Source of the DNA: Choristoneura fumiferana | Lineage: Eukaryota > Arthropoda > Insecta > Lepidoptera > Tortricidae | Assembly: GCF_025370935.1 (NCBI RefSeq) | Contig: NC_133499.1 | Coordinates: forward strand, 199,591-263,590 | Reading direction: 5' to 3' | Length of the DNA: 64,000 bases | Shown: positions 23,301 through 32,339 of the stretch, in pieces | How the letters are laid out: every line of letters starts with the position of its first letter | How positions within the stretch are numbered: position 1 is the stretch's first letter | Notes under the pieces: generated by a model | Told to the model about the DNA's origin: nothing | The model's input: only the letters and a program-made list of their open reading frames with translations | Database searches by the model: none | Position numbers and translations under genes: made by a program

Positions 23301-25879
23301 TTAATTAAAGAATAGCTAAATAGTAAAAATTCAAAAAAAAAAAAAAAAAATATAAAAATAATATAATAGAAAAATAATACATATGTATTACTTGGAAACC
23401 ATAAATCTGATTTATGAACTACAAATGATTACTTTGCTCTCTCGACCTTACAACAGCTACGTCTATGCAACAAAAATGTGTGTTCATAACTTCATACAGC
23501 TCCTCCACGTACAAATCACACAAACCCAACTATCACCACCACCGCATCACGCGTTTCGCACTCAACCAGAGTTCATTCTCACAACACAACCGTTCACCAT
23601 GCCCATAATATGTCACGTACCAATACATAAACATATTTGCAGCACACGTTTTCTCAACACTAAACTGTGTGTCCGTAGGTCTCAGCCGCAAACACCGCAA
23701 ACGGCTGTTGGCCAGGTCGCGCGCCGGACACTCCATCGTGGACGAGGTGCCCGCCGCCAAGAGACAGACAGACAAACGTACTAATGCCGTGAGTACCTTA
23801 CAAGGTGTTAACTATAATAACTGAAAATTTCAGACAACCCAACGATTTCTGGTTTTGCTACTGTGTTTCGTACGGTGAGTAGGAGATCCGAAGGCCCATC
23901 CCCCCCCCCCTTTAGACCCCCTTTTAGGCCGGCAACGCACCCGCAGTCCTAAAATTCTGTAGGTGTCCATGGGCGGCGGTGATCACTTACCATCGTCAGG
24001 AATTTGAAAAAAAAATTCCGTCAGAATGTATCACTAGCACAAACAGTGAACAGTTTTTTGAATGTGTTACATGTCCGTAGGATGCCGTTATGTCATTCTA
24101 GCTTTTGCCCGCGGCTCCGCCCGCGTGGTATTCGGTTATCGCGCGCTGTTCCCCCGGGAACTGTGCATTTTTCCGGGATAAAAAGTAGCCTATGTCACTC
24201 TCGGGCCCATAAACTATCTCTGTGCCAAAAATCACGTTGACCCGTCGCTCCGTTACGGCGTGAAAGACGGACAAACACACACACACTTTCGCATTTATAA
24301 TATTAAATATGGATTATTTCAATTTTTTTTTGGAAATATGGCTCTATAGTTACTATCGATGTATATCATGTCATTTTGTTACTAGTAAATAGTCATGATC
24401 CATCATGACGACAAACTATAAAGAGATGACGTTGTCACGGCGGTTTGTGCTAGTGTCGCCCCCTGCGCAGAGTTTCGCCTAATATTCCATTTTTTTACCC
24501 GACTGCCCGAAGGAGGGTTATGTTTTTCGAGCGTATGTATGTATGTGGGTATGTATGTCCATTTCTTTGGTCCTCGCTGCAGCCTAAACGGCTGGACGGA
24601 TTTTAACATATGAGGTATCATTGGATTCGTCATAACTGTCGGAGTGACATAGGCTATATAATATTGCAATATGGCGTCTGCGAAAAAAAATATGGCGAAG
24701 GGATAAAATTGTATTGTAACAATATGGGAATCAAATGAAAGCTAATAATTAGCCCATTCTAAATATGGGTTATAATACTTTTAATCTACTATTTTCACAG
24801 AAATATCAAAAAGTATAAAATAAAAAACATTAAATTTAAAAAATCAAAAAACCCGACTGCCTTAAAAACTAAAAGGAAGAAAATAAGTCTAGTGGTCTAG
24901 AACTCTGTCAAGAAGCTCATTTAAGGTTCAACAGTCGGGACCCATTACCAAGAGTTTTTGAGCTGGTTACGATTTGAATGGGTCCCGACTGTTGAACCTT
25001 AAATGAGCTTCTTGACAGAGTTCTAGACCACTAGACTTGTTTTCTTCCTTTCAGTTTTTAAGGCTGTCGGGTTTTTTGATTTTTTAAATTTAATTTATCG
25101 AACAGCTGGCAAACAACTCAACTAATGCATGAATTACTACTAATACTCGAAACGAAACTATGTTACAGAATGGTGACTGGCAAGTGGAAGAAACTGAGCC
25201 TGATAACAAGAAAAAGAAGCGGAAACAAGCCAATAAAGACAACTTAGAGGAACCAAAAATAAAGAAACAAAAAATAGAAACAGAAAACAATGTCAAAGTT
25301 AAAAAAGACAAAGCTAAGAAAGCAAAAGCCGAGGAAGTTGGAAATGTTAAAGTAGTCAAAGTTAACGGTGCACCCAATGTTAAAGTCAAAAGTGATAATA
25401 CAAAAGATGGCAAAGTCAAAAGTGACAAAACAAAAGATGTCAAAGTCAAAAGGAAACTGAGAGAAAAAAACGTTGAAGAAAAACAAAGCAAAGTAAAAAA
25501 CAGTCTTAAAGAAAAAAACGAAGTCAAACTTAAAAACGATGTTAAAGTTAAAACGCAGAAAGATAAAAGTAAACAAGGTAAAGATGGAGCGAAACTTGTG
25601 GTTAATAAAATCAAAAAGTTCCAAAAACAGGACAAGGTTAATATTAGCCTGAACGGTTTGAATACGCCGAAAAAGGTGAAGTTCGAGCTGAAAAACAACT
25701 CGATGCAAGGAGCTCTGGATTATTACAAGAGCGTGCGACAAAGTCCTAACATTCCGTTTGACAGCAGCAAGCGACCATCCAAAACTAATTTGAAAGTGTC
25801 AACTCCTTCACCGATTAATCCATTTTTTAAGAAGAAAATGACACGAAGAGCTAGTTTTGCGGCTCAAATTGTATACTAA
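11189..25879 (+). CDS. RRP1: Ribosomal RNA processing protein 1 (Nop52/NNP-1), complete, 11 exons
   Basis: Nucleolar protein needed for late pre-rRNA cleavage and 60S subunit assembly. Exons: 11189-11378, 12605-12684, 14362-14511, 15702-15804, 16259-16350, 17550-17693, 18538-18653, 19595-19738, 21553-21713, 23679-23788 and 25169-25879; 2001 nt, 666 residues. All ten joins agree in phase (1,0,0,1,0,0,2,2,1,0). The N-terminal Nop52 domain covers exons 1-6: a basic start (KKRKIKKKP), EIKFARLLSGNEKKTRDR, then FTRVWKGLFYAVWMSDKP, which matches the family's WKGLFY.MW..DKP block. Exon 7 is a D/E-rich linker. The Lys-rich last exon ends with the conserved KVKFELKNNSMQGA...YYKSVR and PNIPFD region. 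The start has an insect-like caaaATG context. Length fits metazoan RRP1. Confidence 0.92.
11810..12155 (+). repeat. REP-E copy
   Basis: Full-length plus-orientation copy from cccccacgcaaaaagac to ttgttggttaggttattt, interrupted around 11960-12020 by a SINE-C-like tail word (ctgtgcatctatatttcag). RRP1 intron 1. Confidence 0.65.
12315..12577 (+). mobile_element. SINE-A copy 1, tRNA-headed
   Basis: Head with tggcctagtggttagaga and B box gggttcgattcccg; body gatatttgtatgaaaaat; ends gtcccgtgatatttattt. RRP1 intron 1. Other copies at 16905, 28301, 40015, 48836, 55401 and 56620. Confidence 0.8.
12605..12684 (+). CDS. RRP1: RRP1 exon 2, WKGLFY signature
   Basis: Acceptor ttttccag, donor GTGTGT. 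It encodes EFKEDDFTRVWKGLFYAVW followed by MSDKPLVQ, the most diagnostic block of the Nop52 family. Phase 1 to 0. A SINE ends about 30 nt upstream of the acceptor. Confidence 0.92.
12930..13512 (+). repeat. REP-F-like fragments
   Basis: Words ggccaagagcgtgtcg, ggtaccgtagccattacg and a terminal gacggacagacatggcg ... ctacggaaccctaag. RRP1 intron 2 otherwise shows only AT-rich sequence. Confidence 0.45.
14362..14511 (+). CDS. RRP1: RRP1 exon 3
   Basis: 150 nt, phase 0 to 0, donor ATG/GTGAGG. It reads EDLCESIAGILDLFPP, then FKMLATEWFGIDQHRIDKF, corresponding to the family's W.GID..R.DKF.ML segment. Confidence 0.92.
14608..14900 (+). repeat. REP-V copy, plus
   Basis: Contains ccacctagtacaagcaaatg, gatggcaccagtgagaac and gacgactagagatacgc. 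The reverse complement lies at 62566-62855 in a SOS intron with only scattered mismatches. Begins about 95 nt after RRP1 exon 3. Confidence 0.65.
15702..15804 (+). CDS. RRP1: RRP1 exon 4
   Basis: 103 nt, phase 0 to 1. It encodes LVRRYLRGALRCVQRSGWSE and CDHFAGMLAHKD, helices of the Nop52 domain (compare RMVLNESL..L...GW in other animals). Acceptor ttcttgaacag, donor GTGAGT. Confidence 0.9.
15816..16080 (+). repeat. REP-F copy
   Basis: Starts gaaaccggtcaagtgcgagg only 12 nt after RRP1 exon 4 and ends gaagtcttagtaataaaa. Followed directly by a second, related fragment up to 16235. Confidence 0.6.
16259..16350 (+). CDS. RRP1: RRP1 exon 5
   Basis: 92 nt, phase 1 to 0. It reads GILALNTPLFARNAISMSLH then VADCYLEEISK, matching the G...H..E..LEEL.K helix of the family. 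Acceptor cccttcgcag, donor GTAACT. Confidence 0.9.
16425..16720 (-). repeat. REP-W copy
   Basis: Reverse copy containing gaagagttccgtcctgcgg, gatttacataagtattcc and gacaacggtacaggtgaaac. RRP1 intron 5. Confidence 0.55.
16905..17175 (-). mobile_element. SINE-A copy 2
   Basis: Reverse copy: A-rich tail of aataat units, then atcacgggacaattcac, gggaatcgaacccggga and ggccatctggtcgtc. RRP1 intron 5. Confidence 0.75.
17550..17693 (+). CDS. RRP1: RRP1 exon 6
   Basis: 144 nt, phase 0, very GC-rich. It encodes PASLCVLLRPLVLYVCHGA and RRVLTDLMAHGDVQ, the end of the structured domain. Donor CAG/GTAAAA. Confidence 0.88.
18538..18653 (+). CDS. RRP1: RRP1 exon 7, acidic linker
   Basis: 116 nt encoding a D/E/S-only stretch (EDDEEVKSDQEEGEESGD, ending DDEITDG) after acceptor aattttag; donor GG/GTGAGT, phase 2. 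Acidic tracts of this kind are usual in nucleolar proteins. No conserved residues, but both phases fit the neighbours. Confidence 0.85.
19595..19738 (+). CDS. RRP1: RRP1 exon 8
   Basis: 144 nt, phase 2 to 2, acceptor gtcccccag, donor GTGAGT. It reads PLDPRAGHVDVVLQALPVPA, then QLADMLRAQLASA and RRARKCVAL. Joined to exon 9 it gives VALLEQFADG. Confidence 0.87.
19774..19892 (-). repeat. REP-E partial copy
   Basis: Starts aacctaaccaaaaaagttgg and ends before a REP-F fragment (gcgagtcggactcgcc at 19907). RRP1 intron 8. Confidence 0.55.
20190..20411 (+). repeat. REP-X, left part, split by MITE-H
   Basis: Contains aaaccgatttcatctaaatt and ttttaactagacgtctaatc. The family continues at 21344 (ataatctgtagtagcatag) after the H insertion. 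An uninterrupted copy is at 54575-55095 and a reverse copy at 45940-46410. Confidence 0.7.
20416..21339. mobile_element. MITE-H copy 2, 924 bp, TGTA target duplication
   Basis: Ends tgtcggcggccgatcg... and ...cgatcggccgccgaca, flanked by TGTA (20412-20415 and 21340-21343). The REP-X copy at 54575 shows the empty site with a single TGTA. Contains a 63 bp tandem repeat at 20553-20730. No transposase frame. Confidence 0.82.
20553..20730. repeat. 63 bp tandem repeat inside MITE-H
   Basis: Units starting tttaggcagatcatgaaatt at 20553, 20616 and 20679. Each holds cctaggcatatcatgaa and gccgccatttcatgatt, so each unit is itself partly self-complementary. Confidence 0.8.
21378..21486 (-). repeat. REP-E partial copy
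   Basis: caaatcggcccacccg, agagctacggtgtcac and cttataacacccctc, ending gcgtcgggggttaaaa; lies 65 nt before RRP1 exon 9. Confidence 0.6.
21553..21713 (+). CDS. RRP1: RRP1 exon 9
   Basis: 161 nt, phase 2 to 1. It contains LEQFADGGHPL, a proline/glycine linker, then RTLRALEKKLVANGDELALR. Acceptor acttgtttccag, donor GTGACC. Confidence 0.86.
21735..22200. repeat. ATT/ATG-rich simple sequence
   Basis: Two blocks (21735-21830 and 22115-22200) of interrupted ATT, GAT and AAT units right after RRP1 exon 9. No coding signal. Confidence 0.7.
22330..22830 (+). mobile_element. SINE-C copies, one reverse and one forward
   Basis: Reverse fragment to about 22390 (accagcactgggaatcgtac), then a forward copy with acatctcttgtccgggtgag, ggacctgggttcg (B box) and tctatatttcagtttgt. 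RRP1 intron 9. Confidence 0.6.
22796..22965. repeat. Inverted repeat, likely MITE
   Basis: tactaaaaaatcccaacc at the left and ggttgggatttttttttagt at the right, about 100 nt apart. A related hairpin (cccaacaagtcacacc / ggtgtgactcgttggg) lies at 22278-22335. Confidence 0.5.
23679..23788 (+). CDS. RRP1: RRP1 exon 10
   Basis: 110 nt, phase 1 to 0, acceptor gtgtccgtag, donor GCC/GTGAGT. A basic segment (GLSRKHRKRLLARSRAGHS, then KRQTDKRTNA), probably nucleolar targeting. Confidence 0.85.
24009..24490 (+). repeat. REP-Y copy carrying an insertion
   Basis: Flanks match 60-350 (cactagcacaaacagtg; gtcgccccctgcgcag). Between 24099 and 24308 lies another repeat, from agcttttgcccgcggc to cacactttcgcatttataat, a very common lepidopteran element. 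Confidence 0.65.
24833..25092. repeat. Long near-perfect hairpin, about 115 nt arms
   Basis: Arms 24833-24946 and 24977-25092, loop 30 nt. Arm words: aaatcaaaaaacccgactgc, agtggtctagaactctgtc and aagaagctcatttaagg, each mirrored on the right. Ends 76 nt before the last RRP1 exon and is transcribed in its intron 10. Confidence 0.85.
25169..25879 (+). CDS. RRP1: RRP1 terminal exon 11, Lys-rich tail
   Basis: 711 nt after acceptor tatgttacag to TAA at 25877-25879. A long K-rich region built from repeated KVK(S/N)D and KDVKVK words leads to KVKFELKNNSMQGALDYYK, PNIPFDSSKRPSK and PFFKKK, the conserved C-terminal block of metazoan RRP1. The AT-rich codon use contrasts with exons 3-10. Confidence 0.92.
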   Translation, partial: NGDWQVEETEPDNKKKKRKQANKDNLEEPKIKKQKIETENNVKVKKDKAKKAKAEEVGNVKVVKVNGAPNVKVKSDNTKDGKVKSDKTKDVKVKRKLREKNVEEKQSKVKNSLKEKNEVKLKNDVKVKTQKDKSKQGKDGAKLVVNKIKKFQKQDKVNISLNGLNTPKKVKFELKNNSMQGALDYYKSVRQSPNIPFDSSKRPSKTNLKVSTPSPINPFFKKKMTRRASFAAQIVY

Positions 25880-26004
25880 ACCTAGGTTTTTAGTTAGCGT
25901 TACGGGTCGCTCAGCATCAAGTAACGTCAATATTGTGTTATCCATAAGCTCTGGTTTTTTAAGCAAACAACATTGTATTATAAATTTATAAATTTTTTGG
26001 TCGA

Positions 26005-26298
26005 ATTGTATTGTATGATTGGTTTTTTGCAGTCTTTTTGTATTTTTAATTTCAACTCCAAATTTGTTACTTTTACGGGTATCCCGTGAAACCATATCGA
26101 AAATACATATATAGTACTGCTGCTTAAGTAGCATAGTAGAAATAAGCAACCGGAGATATGTATGCATAGGTAAAGTCCAGCAGTGGTGTAGGGGTTATAG
26201 CACGCAGCACGGATTGCTGAGGACCTGGGTTCGATTCCCAGTGCTGGTCTCTTTTTCTGGTTTTTCTGTGCATTCATGTCTCAGTTTGTATTTTTGGA
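26005..26298 (+). mobile_element. SINE-C copy in RRP1 3'UTR
   Basis: Body cgtgaaaccatatcgaaaat, head gcagtggtgtaggggttat and B box gggttcgattccc, then tctttttctggtttttctg. It lies between the RRP1 stop and its likely poly(A) signal, so it is probably part of the mRNA. Confidence 0.7.
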
Positions 26299-26859
26299 AT
26301 TGTCGTTTTTCATTATTTTTATTCCGCTAAGAAATGTTTTAGAAATATGTACATTATTATATTATAATGTTATGTTATTCGTACGTTTAATATAGTACAA
26401 GCAAAAGTATTATGGCGGTTGTACTGAAATACTATACATTTGGATCGAGTTTTAGCTTCTGCTAGATCGAAAGCGCATAAGCTTAAACCAACTTGTGGAA
26501 GGTATAATATGTTATATTATTTTGAGTTGATACACTTTCGATATAGATGTTCGAAATTGTCAAAATGAAATGACGCTTTAACTAGATTTGGTACAAGTTA
26601 TTGCGTTCTTTAAAAGTCGATATTAGTACAATGTTAATTATGTGAAGAGAACATTATGTGAAAAGAGCATTATGCCAAACTATGTTATGTCAATCGATGT
26701 ATTTTATTTAGGTGATATCCATGCGTAGCTCTAATAAGTATGGAGCTCTTTAAAACAGTGTTCGTTTGTTTGTCTGTGAAACGGCTCAGTTCGAATATTA
26801 AGTAACGAACAGATGTTAATATTACCCAGTGTTAGATCTGTAATTATTATATCACATGA

Positions 26860-26865
26860 AATAAA
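26860..26865 (+). promoter_or_regulatory. RRP1: Likely RRP1 poly(A) signal
   Basis: AATAAA about 980 nt after the RRP1 stop, followed by a GT-rich stretch. The intervening 3'UTR contains a SINE-C copy. Confidence 0.5.
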
Positions 26866-27049
26866 ATGTTGTTTTTGGAAACTTTTCATCGAATTTTTAG
26901 TTCACCGAATTTAACTGAAACCATTAATTCCAGTATGACCGTATTAACTTACACCCGCAACTTTGCTCCCGTTGAGGAGTCTCTATTCCGTGGGAATTCC
27001 GCGAAACTCTATCTTAGGGCTCGCCTACTTGATAGAAGCCTTTGACAGT

Positions 27050-27175
27050 TGAGGTCAAAGATATCTTTACACTTTAGTACATTGTCACTGTCACTTCATG
27101 TTTGAACTTATGTATAAAGTTGTCATAAGGCATACAGTGACAAGTTACTAAAATGTAAAGATATCTTTGACCTCA
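27050..27175. repeat. Foldback element
   Basis: Arms gaggtcaaagatatcttt and aaagatatctttgacctc, extended inward by ttgtcactgt / acagtgacaa. About 126 bp in total. Confidence 0.7.
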
Positions 27176-27854
27176 TCTGTACAAAATTCGAAGGTCCAAA
27201 TCCAGCAGTTGGACTTTGCGGGGATATGTAAGTAGTCACTCATTCAGTCGCTTCTTGTGTATACAGAAGATATTGAATATATTCTTAGTTTCAAGGTCAT
27301 AGCTTTCGGCGAACTGAAAATCGGTGAAGAGGCAATCCTTCGAAAATAATTTCGATGGAACTACGTAATTAAAATTTGCGTCTCCAGCGGGGATAACGTA
27401 AAAAAATGAGTTTTAGTTACGGATGGAGTTCTTCCGTATTCATATTATTTTTATTTTAATAATTCAATAATTGTAATATTATTTTTGATTCCAAATACGA
27501 CGCAAATGAATTGTGTAGTATATTGAGTAAAAAAAATATTCTATTTAGTTTGTCAGTTCATATTGGACACTTGTTTGTTCTTTTGTCAATCAAACAAAAA
27601 ATGACATTTTTAGCGTTGCGTGATTTCAGGCGGAAGTTTAACTGGCTACATTTTCCTGTTATATTATATATATTATTATATTTAGAAGCCTGTAGAGTAA
27701 AAAATTGTTTTTCCGTTTTATGAGACGCATTGAATACTATAAATATTTATTATGGCGACTGTACAATTTAAATAATCGACTTATCTGTTAGTAATTGTGG
27801 AACAGTTATTCTATCATAGATAAAATTGTACATAATTTTTTGTCTTAGCAGCGC

Positions 27855-28060
27855 ATCCACCAATAACGTGCGAGGGTGTGATGCGAGAGATGTGTTTTTC
27901 ATTAACCAATAGGAACGCTCCATATACACATCACATCCTCGCACAGCACATCTCTGGTGGAAACAGCTGAGCGGGGCGAGGCGAGGTCAATGAAGCGTTT
28001 CTATTGCTTAATGAAAAATATATTCCTCGCACATCTCTGGTGGAAACGCTGCTTTATGTC
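27855..28060. repeat. Repeat with inverted and direct copies of a 20-mer
   Basis: The word cacatctctggtggaaac occurs twice in direct orientation (about 27944 and 28026), and caataacgtgcgagg / cctcgcac are inverted. A related fragment lies at 21487-21520. Confidence 0.5.
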
Positions 28061-28300
28061 GGTTTTGACGATATACATAGAGCATTAAACCGAAAGGAGA
28101 TGTCATGCGCAACTCAAATAATTTCAGAGACATATAGCATATTATCAATGCGAAAATCTAAGTGTTTTTTTCTCCTTCACGCGAAAGACAGAATAAGAGC
28201 TACTTTTACTTTTGATCTGAATACATTTAATTGAATTAAAAGTATTTGGATTGTGTTATGTTGTATTAATAAAATCATTTTTAAACAAGGAATGTTACAA

Positions 28301-28573
28301 AATAAATAAAAAATAAAATAAATATCACGGGACAATTCACACCAATTGACCTAGTCCCAAAGTAAGCTTAGCAAAGCTTGTGTTATGGGTACTAAGCAAC
28401 GAATAAATATAATTATATAGATATAGATACATACTTAAATACATATTAAACACCCAAGACCCGAGAACAGACATTCGTATTTTTCATACAAATATCTGCC
28501 CCGACACGGGAATCGAACCCGGGACCTCAAGCTTCGTAGTCAGGTTCTCTAACCACTAGGCCATCTGTTCGTC
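28301..28573 (-). mobile_element. SINE-A copy 3
   Basis: Reverse, full length: aataaa-rich tail, atcacgggacaattcac, gggaatcgaacccggga, ending ggccatctgttcgtc. Confidence 0.75.
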
Positions 28574-28654
28574 AAAAAATTATATTTATTAGTATCTTCG
28601 TTATAACAATGAAACTCACGAGGCTCCTATTTTCTTTTGGATATTAACTAAGTA

Positions 28655-28857
28655 CACTTCGTTTTTCTAGCATTAGAAAGAAGGTAAGCAATCTTGACGT
28701 GTCTTTTTATTGAAAAACACTTTTGAAAATTAAGTTACAGCAAATATCTAACAATTAGCGAGCACATATGATCATTAACATTCTTTTGGCATCATAAGTA
28801 ATAGTTAGTGTTATTTTTAAACGTTTTTCAATAAAAATATTTGTCAAGATTGTTTAC
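28655..28857. mobile_element. TIR element K, copy 1
   Basis: gtaagcaatcttgacgtg at the left and tttgtcaagattgtttac at the right, each next to tttttattgaaaa-type sequence. A second copy is at 38040-38207. Confidence 0.6.
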
Positions 28858-28873
28858 ACCACACATATTTACA

Positions 28874-29048
28874 ATCTCCGACGCAAAAAGAGGGGTGTTA
28901 TAAGTACGACGCCAAACGGATGGACCGATATCGATGAGGTTTTTTGCGTGAAAGCGATCCTCCTTTTTTTCCTTGCGATGGTTCTTAGCTAAGTGTCAAT
29001 TGTGTCGGTTCGGTCGTTTTTGAGATATTGAACTTTGAAATTGGGTGC
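28874..29048 (+). repeat. REP-E copy
   Basis: From caatctccgacgcaaaaaga to tttgagatattgaactttg; lies 17 nt after element K. Confidence 0.6.
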
Positions 29049-30294
29049 ATCAACTTTTGAGTGCAGCTGGTTGCCATGGTAACGTCTCCTGGGTCACTCA
29101 GCGGCGGCCTTACCCATTGCGAGGCCCCTTTGTCCTTCGTGAAAAGTATGTGATGCGAAAATATAGTTAAAAAAATCTATATTTTTTAAAATTTGCTTGG
29201 GTTGTTGCGAGGCCCCTGCAAGAGCGAAGCCCCGACCGATTGCCCTGTTCGCAACCTGCTAAGGTCGCCGCTGGGTCACTTAGTAAAAGTATAATATTAT
29301 GGGGTACAAATCCACTAAAAGTTAGGAGTTGCGTCAGTTTTATGGCAGTTCTTTCATGGCTCATGTCCTAAACCTTTTTTCAACAAAGCGTATCATCAAT
29401 CAATAGAAACTAATGTCTCCTGGGATACGGGGCGGAATAACACTAAAAGTAGATTGATCCAATTAGAGTCGGGGTTTTACAATATTATAAGTAAGGTAAT
29501 TTACTAACTTCTAGATTAATTAGGTGCGAAATTAAATTTTTATCGTTACTATTAAAACTTACTTTGGGCAAAGTTGTTCTGTCAATGACTTCTCCGGTAG
29601 GTTTAATGCTATATTGCAGTGTTTTGATGTAAGATGGTAGTTTTGTTTGTTTGTTGTATCAACGAAGCTCTTAGTTGACTAGGCTTGGTTGAGTTGCGGC
29701 GTCGTGTAAGATAATAAATACATTTGAATTTAAACGTTTGTTTTATTTGGTCGCGCAGACTATTGTATTCCACTTGTGATTAAAAGGGTCAGTAGCGCTT
29801 CTTCTACAAAAAAAGTCTAAGAAGCAACAGGTCAAATGTCAATGGACGAATGGAGACCGACTAGACATTTGGGGAACTTTTAGACCACTTGCTACTTAGA
29901 TCAGCTGCTTCTTAGACGAAATACAATATTTTAGTCGAAGTTAGTGTAAATCAATGTAATTTATACTTAAAAGGTTTAGGTAATTAACTAAATGTAAACA
30001 AAGTTCAGCTGCCAGAGTTGTCATATTCAAGGATTTATTAATTTAAACATTTTACTTATCTATCATTATAATACAAACTAGAGTAATGTGATGTATTTCA
30101 ATACAGAAATGTAAATGTTTATATAGTTTAATGGGAGAATTTCTATATTTAACACACCACTTGACGTTTTTTTGTTTACATATATTTTGTATCCAAAATA
30201 CGTGGAATAAAACCGGCTAAGTGCGAATTGAACTCGCGCACCGAGGGTTTCGCACAAATTCATACGTTTTTATGAAAATCCCTTGATAATAGAC

Positions 30295-30370
30295 CCTCTT
30301 ATACTTCTACTCTTTTCTCCTTTTCTTTTTTCTTCTTCTCTTTTCTTATACTTCTTTTCTTTTCTTATTA
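30295..30370 (+). repeat. Polypyrimidine tract
   Basis: About 75 nt, almost only C and T (tctactcttttctccttttc and similar), with interrupted TTC/TTCT units. Could form triplex-type structure; function unknown. Confidence 0.6.
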
Positions 30371-30470
30371 TATACCTACCTAATTGTTGGCAATAAACGC
30401 ATTTTCAGACAGACAGATATAAATTTTTCACTTTTCTCATTGGGTGCTACCTATTAGAAACATCTTTTTA

Positions 30471-30695
30471 ACCCCCGACGCAAAAAGAGGGGTGTTATAA
30501 GTTTGACCGCTGTGTGTCTGTCTGTCTGTGGCACCGTAGCTCTTAAACGGGTGGACCGATTTGAATGCGATTTTTTCATTTGAAAGCAGGTTTTCTAGCG
30601 ATGGTTCTTATACATGTTTCATCAAAGTCGGTTCAGCCGTTTTTGAGATTTTGAACTTTGAAGTGACAAAGTCGGGGGTTTTCCAACTTTTTTTT
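30471..30695 (+). repeat. REP-E copy
   Basis: Full forward copy from acccccgacgcaaaaagag to gtcgggggttttccaac. Confidence 0.65.
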
Positions 30696-31504
30696 AATGA
30701 CAGACAGACAAACGGACAACAAAGTGATCCGCTTGTTCATTTGCCTCTGTCTCCCTCTATTATCAGGGTGTACAATTTCTGGAAAGTCAGGGAAGCTCAT
30801 GGTGGTCAGAGAAAGTCAGGGAAAAAACTCGTGATTTCCCAAAACTTAACTCGATATTTTGACACCATATTTCTACCACTAAAGAGTGGCACGGATTCGA
30901 TTTGTAGCATTCGAAGATGGCGGATGTAGACAATATCTAATTTTGCTATTTCTGTTTCTTTGGCTAGTTGAAGTATAATTTTGATAGTGTTTTATGCGGC
31001 GATTAACCTTAACAGTGAACAGTGATCACAAAATTCTATATTGCTCTCGTGTCTGACATTTTTTAATGAGCAAGTTGTCTCCACGTGGTTTCTGGAATTT
31101 TACTATCAAATTGCAAAAACTACAATCACCGTACAAAGTCCTTCTCAAAGAGAGTTTACCTTGACACTGGCGAAATTGTCCTATTAATTAGGACAGAAAA
31201 GCCATATTTTACAAGAGTAGAAGAAGAGTGGCACCATAAAAACAGTCAACGAAAAAGTGGCCATGTTCGGTGTGCAGTGAATACCCATCATCGGGTCTAG
31301 CTTAGTATCCCGGGCAGTAAAAAAATCATTTAAGTGTCTTATAACCTGCTTTGAAATGTATGTGGAACCTTTGTGCTAATAATGTCATGTTGACATCTCA
31401 TACTTTTGTCAAGGAAATCATAGTGAAATTAATTATTAAAAGGTTCCAGGCTGGGCCATGATTCAATCTGTTGGACTGTACATGATTGGTCAGGGAAACT
31501 TAGA

Positions 31505-31685
31505 GGACGTAGTTATGCAAACAGGAACCAACCCACACCTCCCCCCAAAAATTGAAATCAGTATGCAACAAGTTACTAAAATGCACTCTTATCGAGTTGA
31601 TAGAAGGTGCATTTTACTAACTGCTTGCATACTTATGTAAACTTTGGGGGAAGTGTGGGTTGGTACCTGTTTGCATAACTACGTC
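31505..31685. mobile_element. Foldback element, 181 bp
   Basis: Ends ggacgtagttatgcaaac and gtttgcataactacgtcc are exact inverse complements, and pairing continues inward (aaccaacccacac / gtgtgggttggt; aaaatgcac / gtgcatttt). Surrounded by cagggaaa and gtcaggga words. Confidence 0.78.
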
Positions 31686-31929
31686 CTGTGGCCAGGGAAA
31701 GTCAGGGATTTTTTTGGGATTTGTAGTCGACACCCTGATTATTAACCTCTGCACCGCCACAAAACATAAGAAGTGACGTGCTATGTACGCCACAGAAAAA
31801 CCAGCGACAAATCAACTTGATTTTTAATTCCATTGCAGAAGGATTAGTTTCGAGTTGAATGTTGGTCATGTGTGACATTCCATTGGCTGTCACGACTGGA
31901 GTCATCCAGCATGGCGGTGAAGACATTCA

Positions 31930-32330
31930 AAAGCCAAGTGCGAGTCGGACTTGCGCACGAAGGGTTCCGTACCATTATCTGTCTGTATAGCATTAGACAT
32001 TATCAAAAAAACGGCAAAAAAAATATTATTTATATTTAAAGTGATTATACAACTAAAGATTCTGTGAATATTTTAAGCGTCGACTTGCCGTTATTAATAT
32101 CAAGCAAAAAACCGCAAAACAATCACGTTTGTTGTATGGGAGCCCCCGTAAATATTGATTTTATTCTGTTTTTAGTATTTATTGTTATAGCGGCCACAGT
32201 AACATGTGAAAATTTCAAGTGTCTAACTATTACGACTCAAGAGATAGAGCCCTGTGACAGACGGACGGACAGCGGAGTCTCAGTAATAGGGTTCTGTTGG
32301 CACCCTTTGGGTACGGAACCCTAAAAATTA
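31930..32330 (+). repeat. REP-F copy with insertion
   Basis: caaaagccaagtgcgagtcg to gggtacggaaccctaa, enlarged by about 90 nt near 32010-32110 relative to other copies. Confidence 0.6.
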
Positions 32331-32339
32331 AAACATTAC

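Noticed and set aside
23383..23784. Plus-strand 133-codon frame
   Set aside because: Mostly intronic repeat sequence that happens to be open up to RRP1 exon 10, in a different frame from the protein.
25090..25741. Minus-strand frames rich in Phe/Leu/Thr
   Set aside because: Mirror of the Lys/Val-rich RRP1 last exon.
26185..26255. tRNA-like sequence in the RRP1 3'UTR
   Set aside because: Head of SINE-C, repeated in at least six places and often truncated.
27511..28234. Short plus-strand frames in the intergenic region
   Set aside because: AT-rich, no conserved motif, overlapping a repeat with inverted 20-mers; no splice or poly(A) arrangement that makes a gene.
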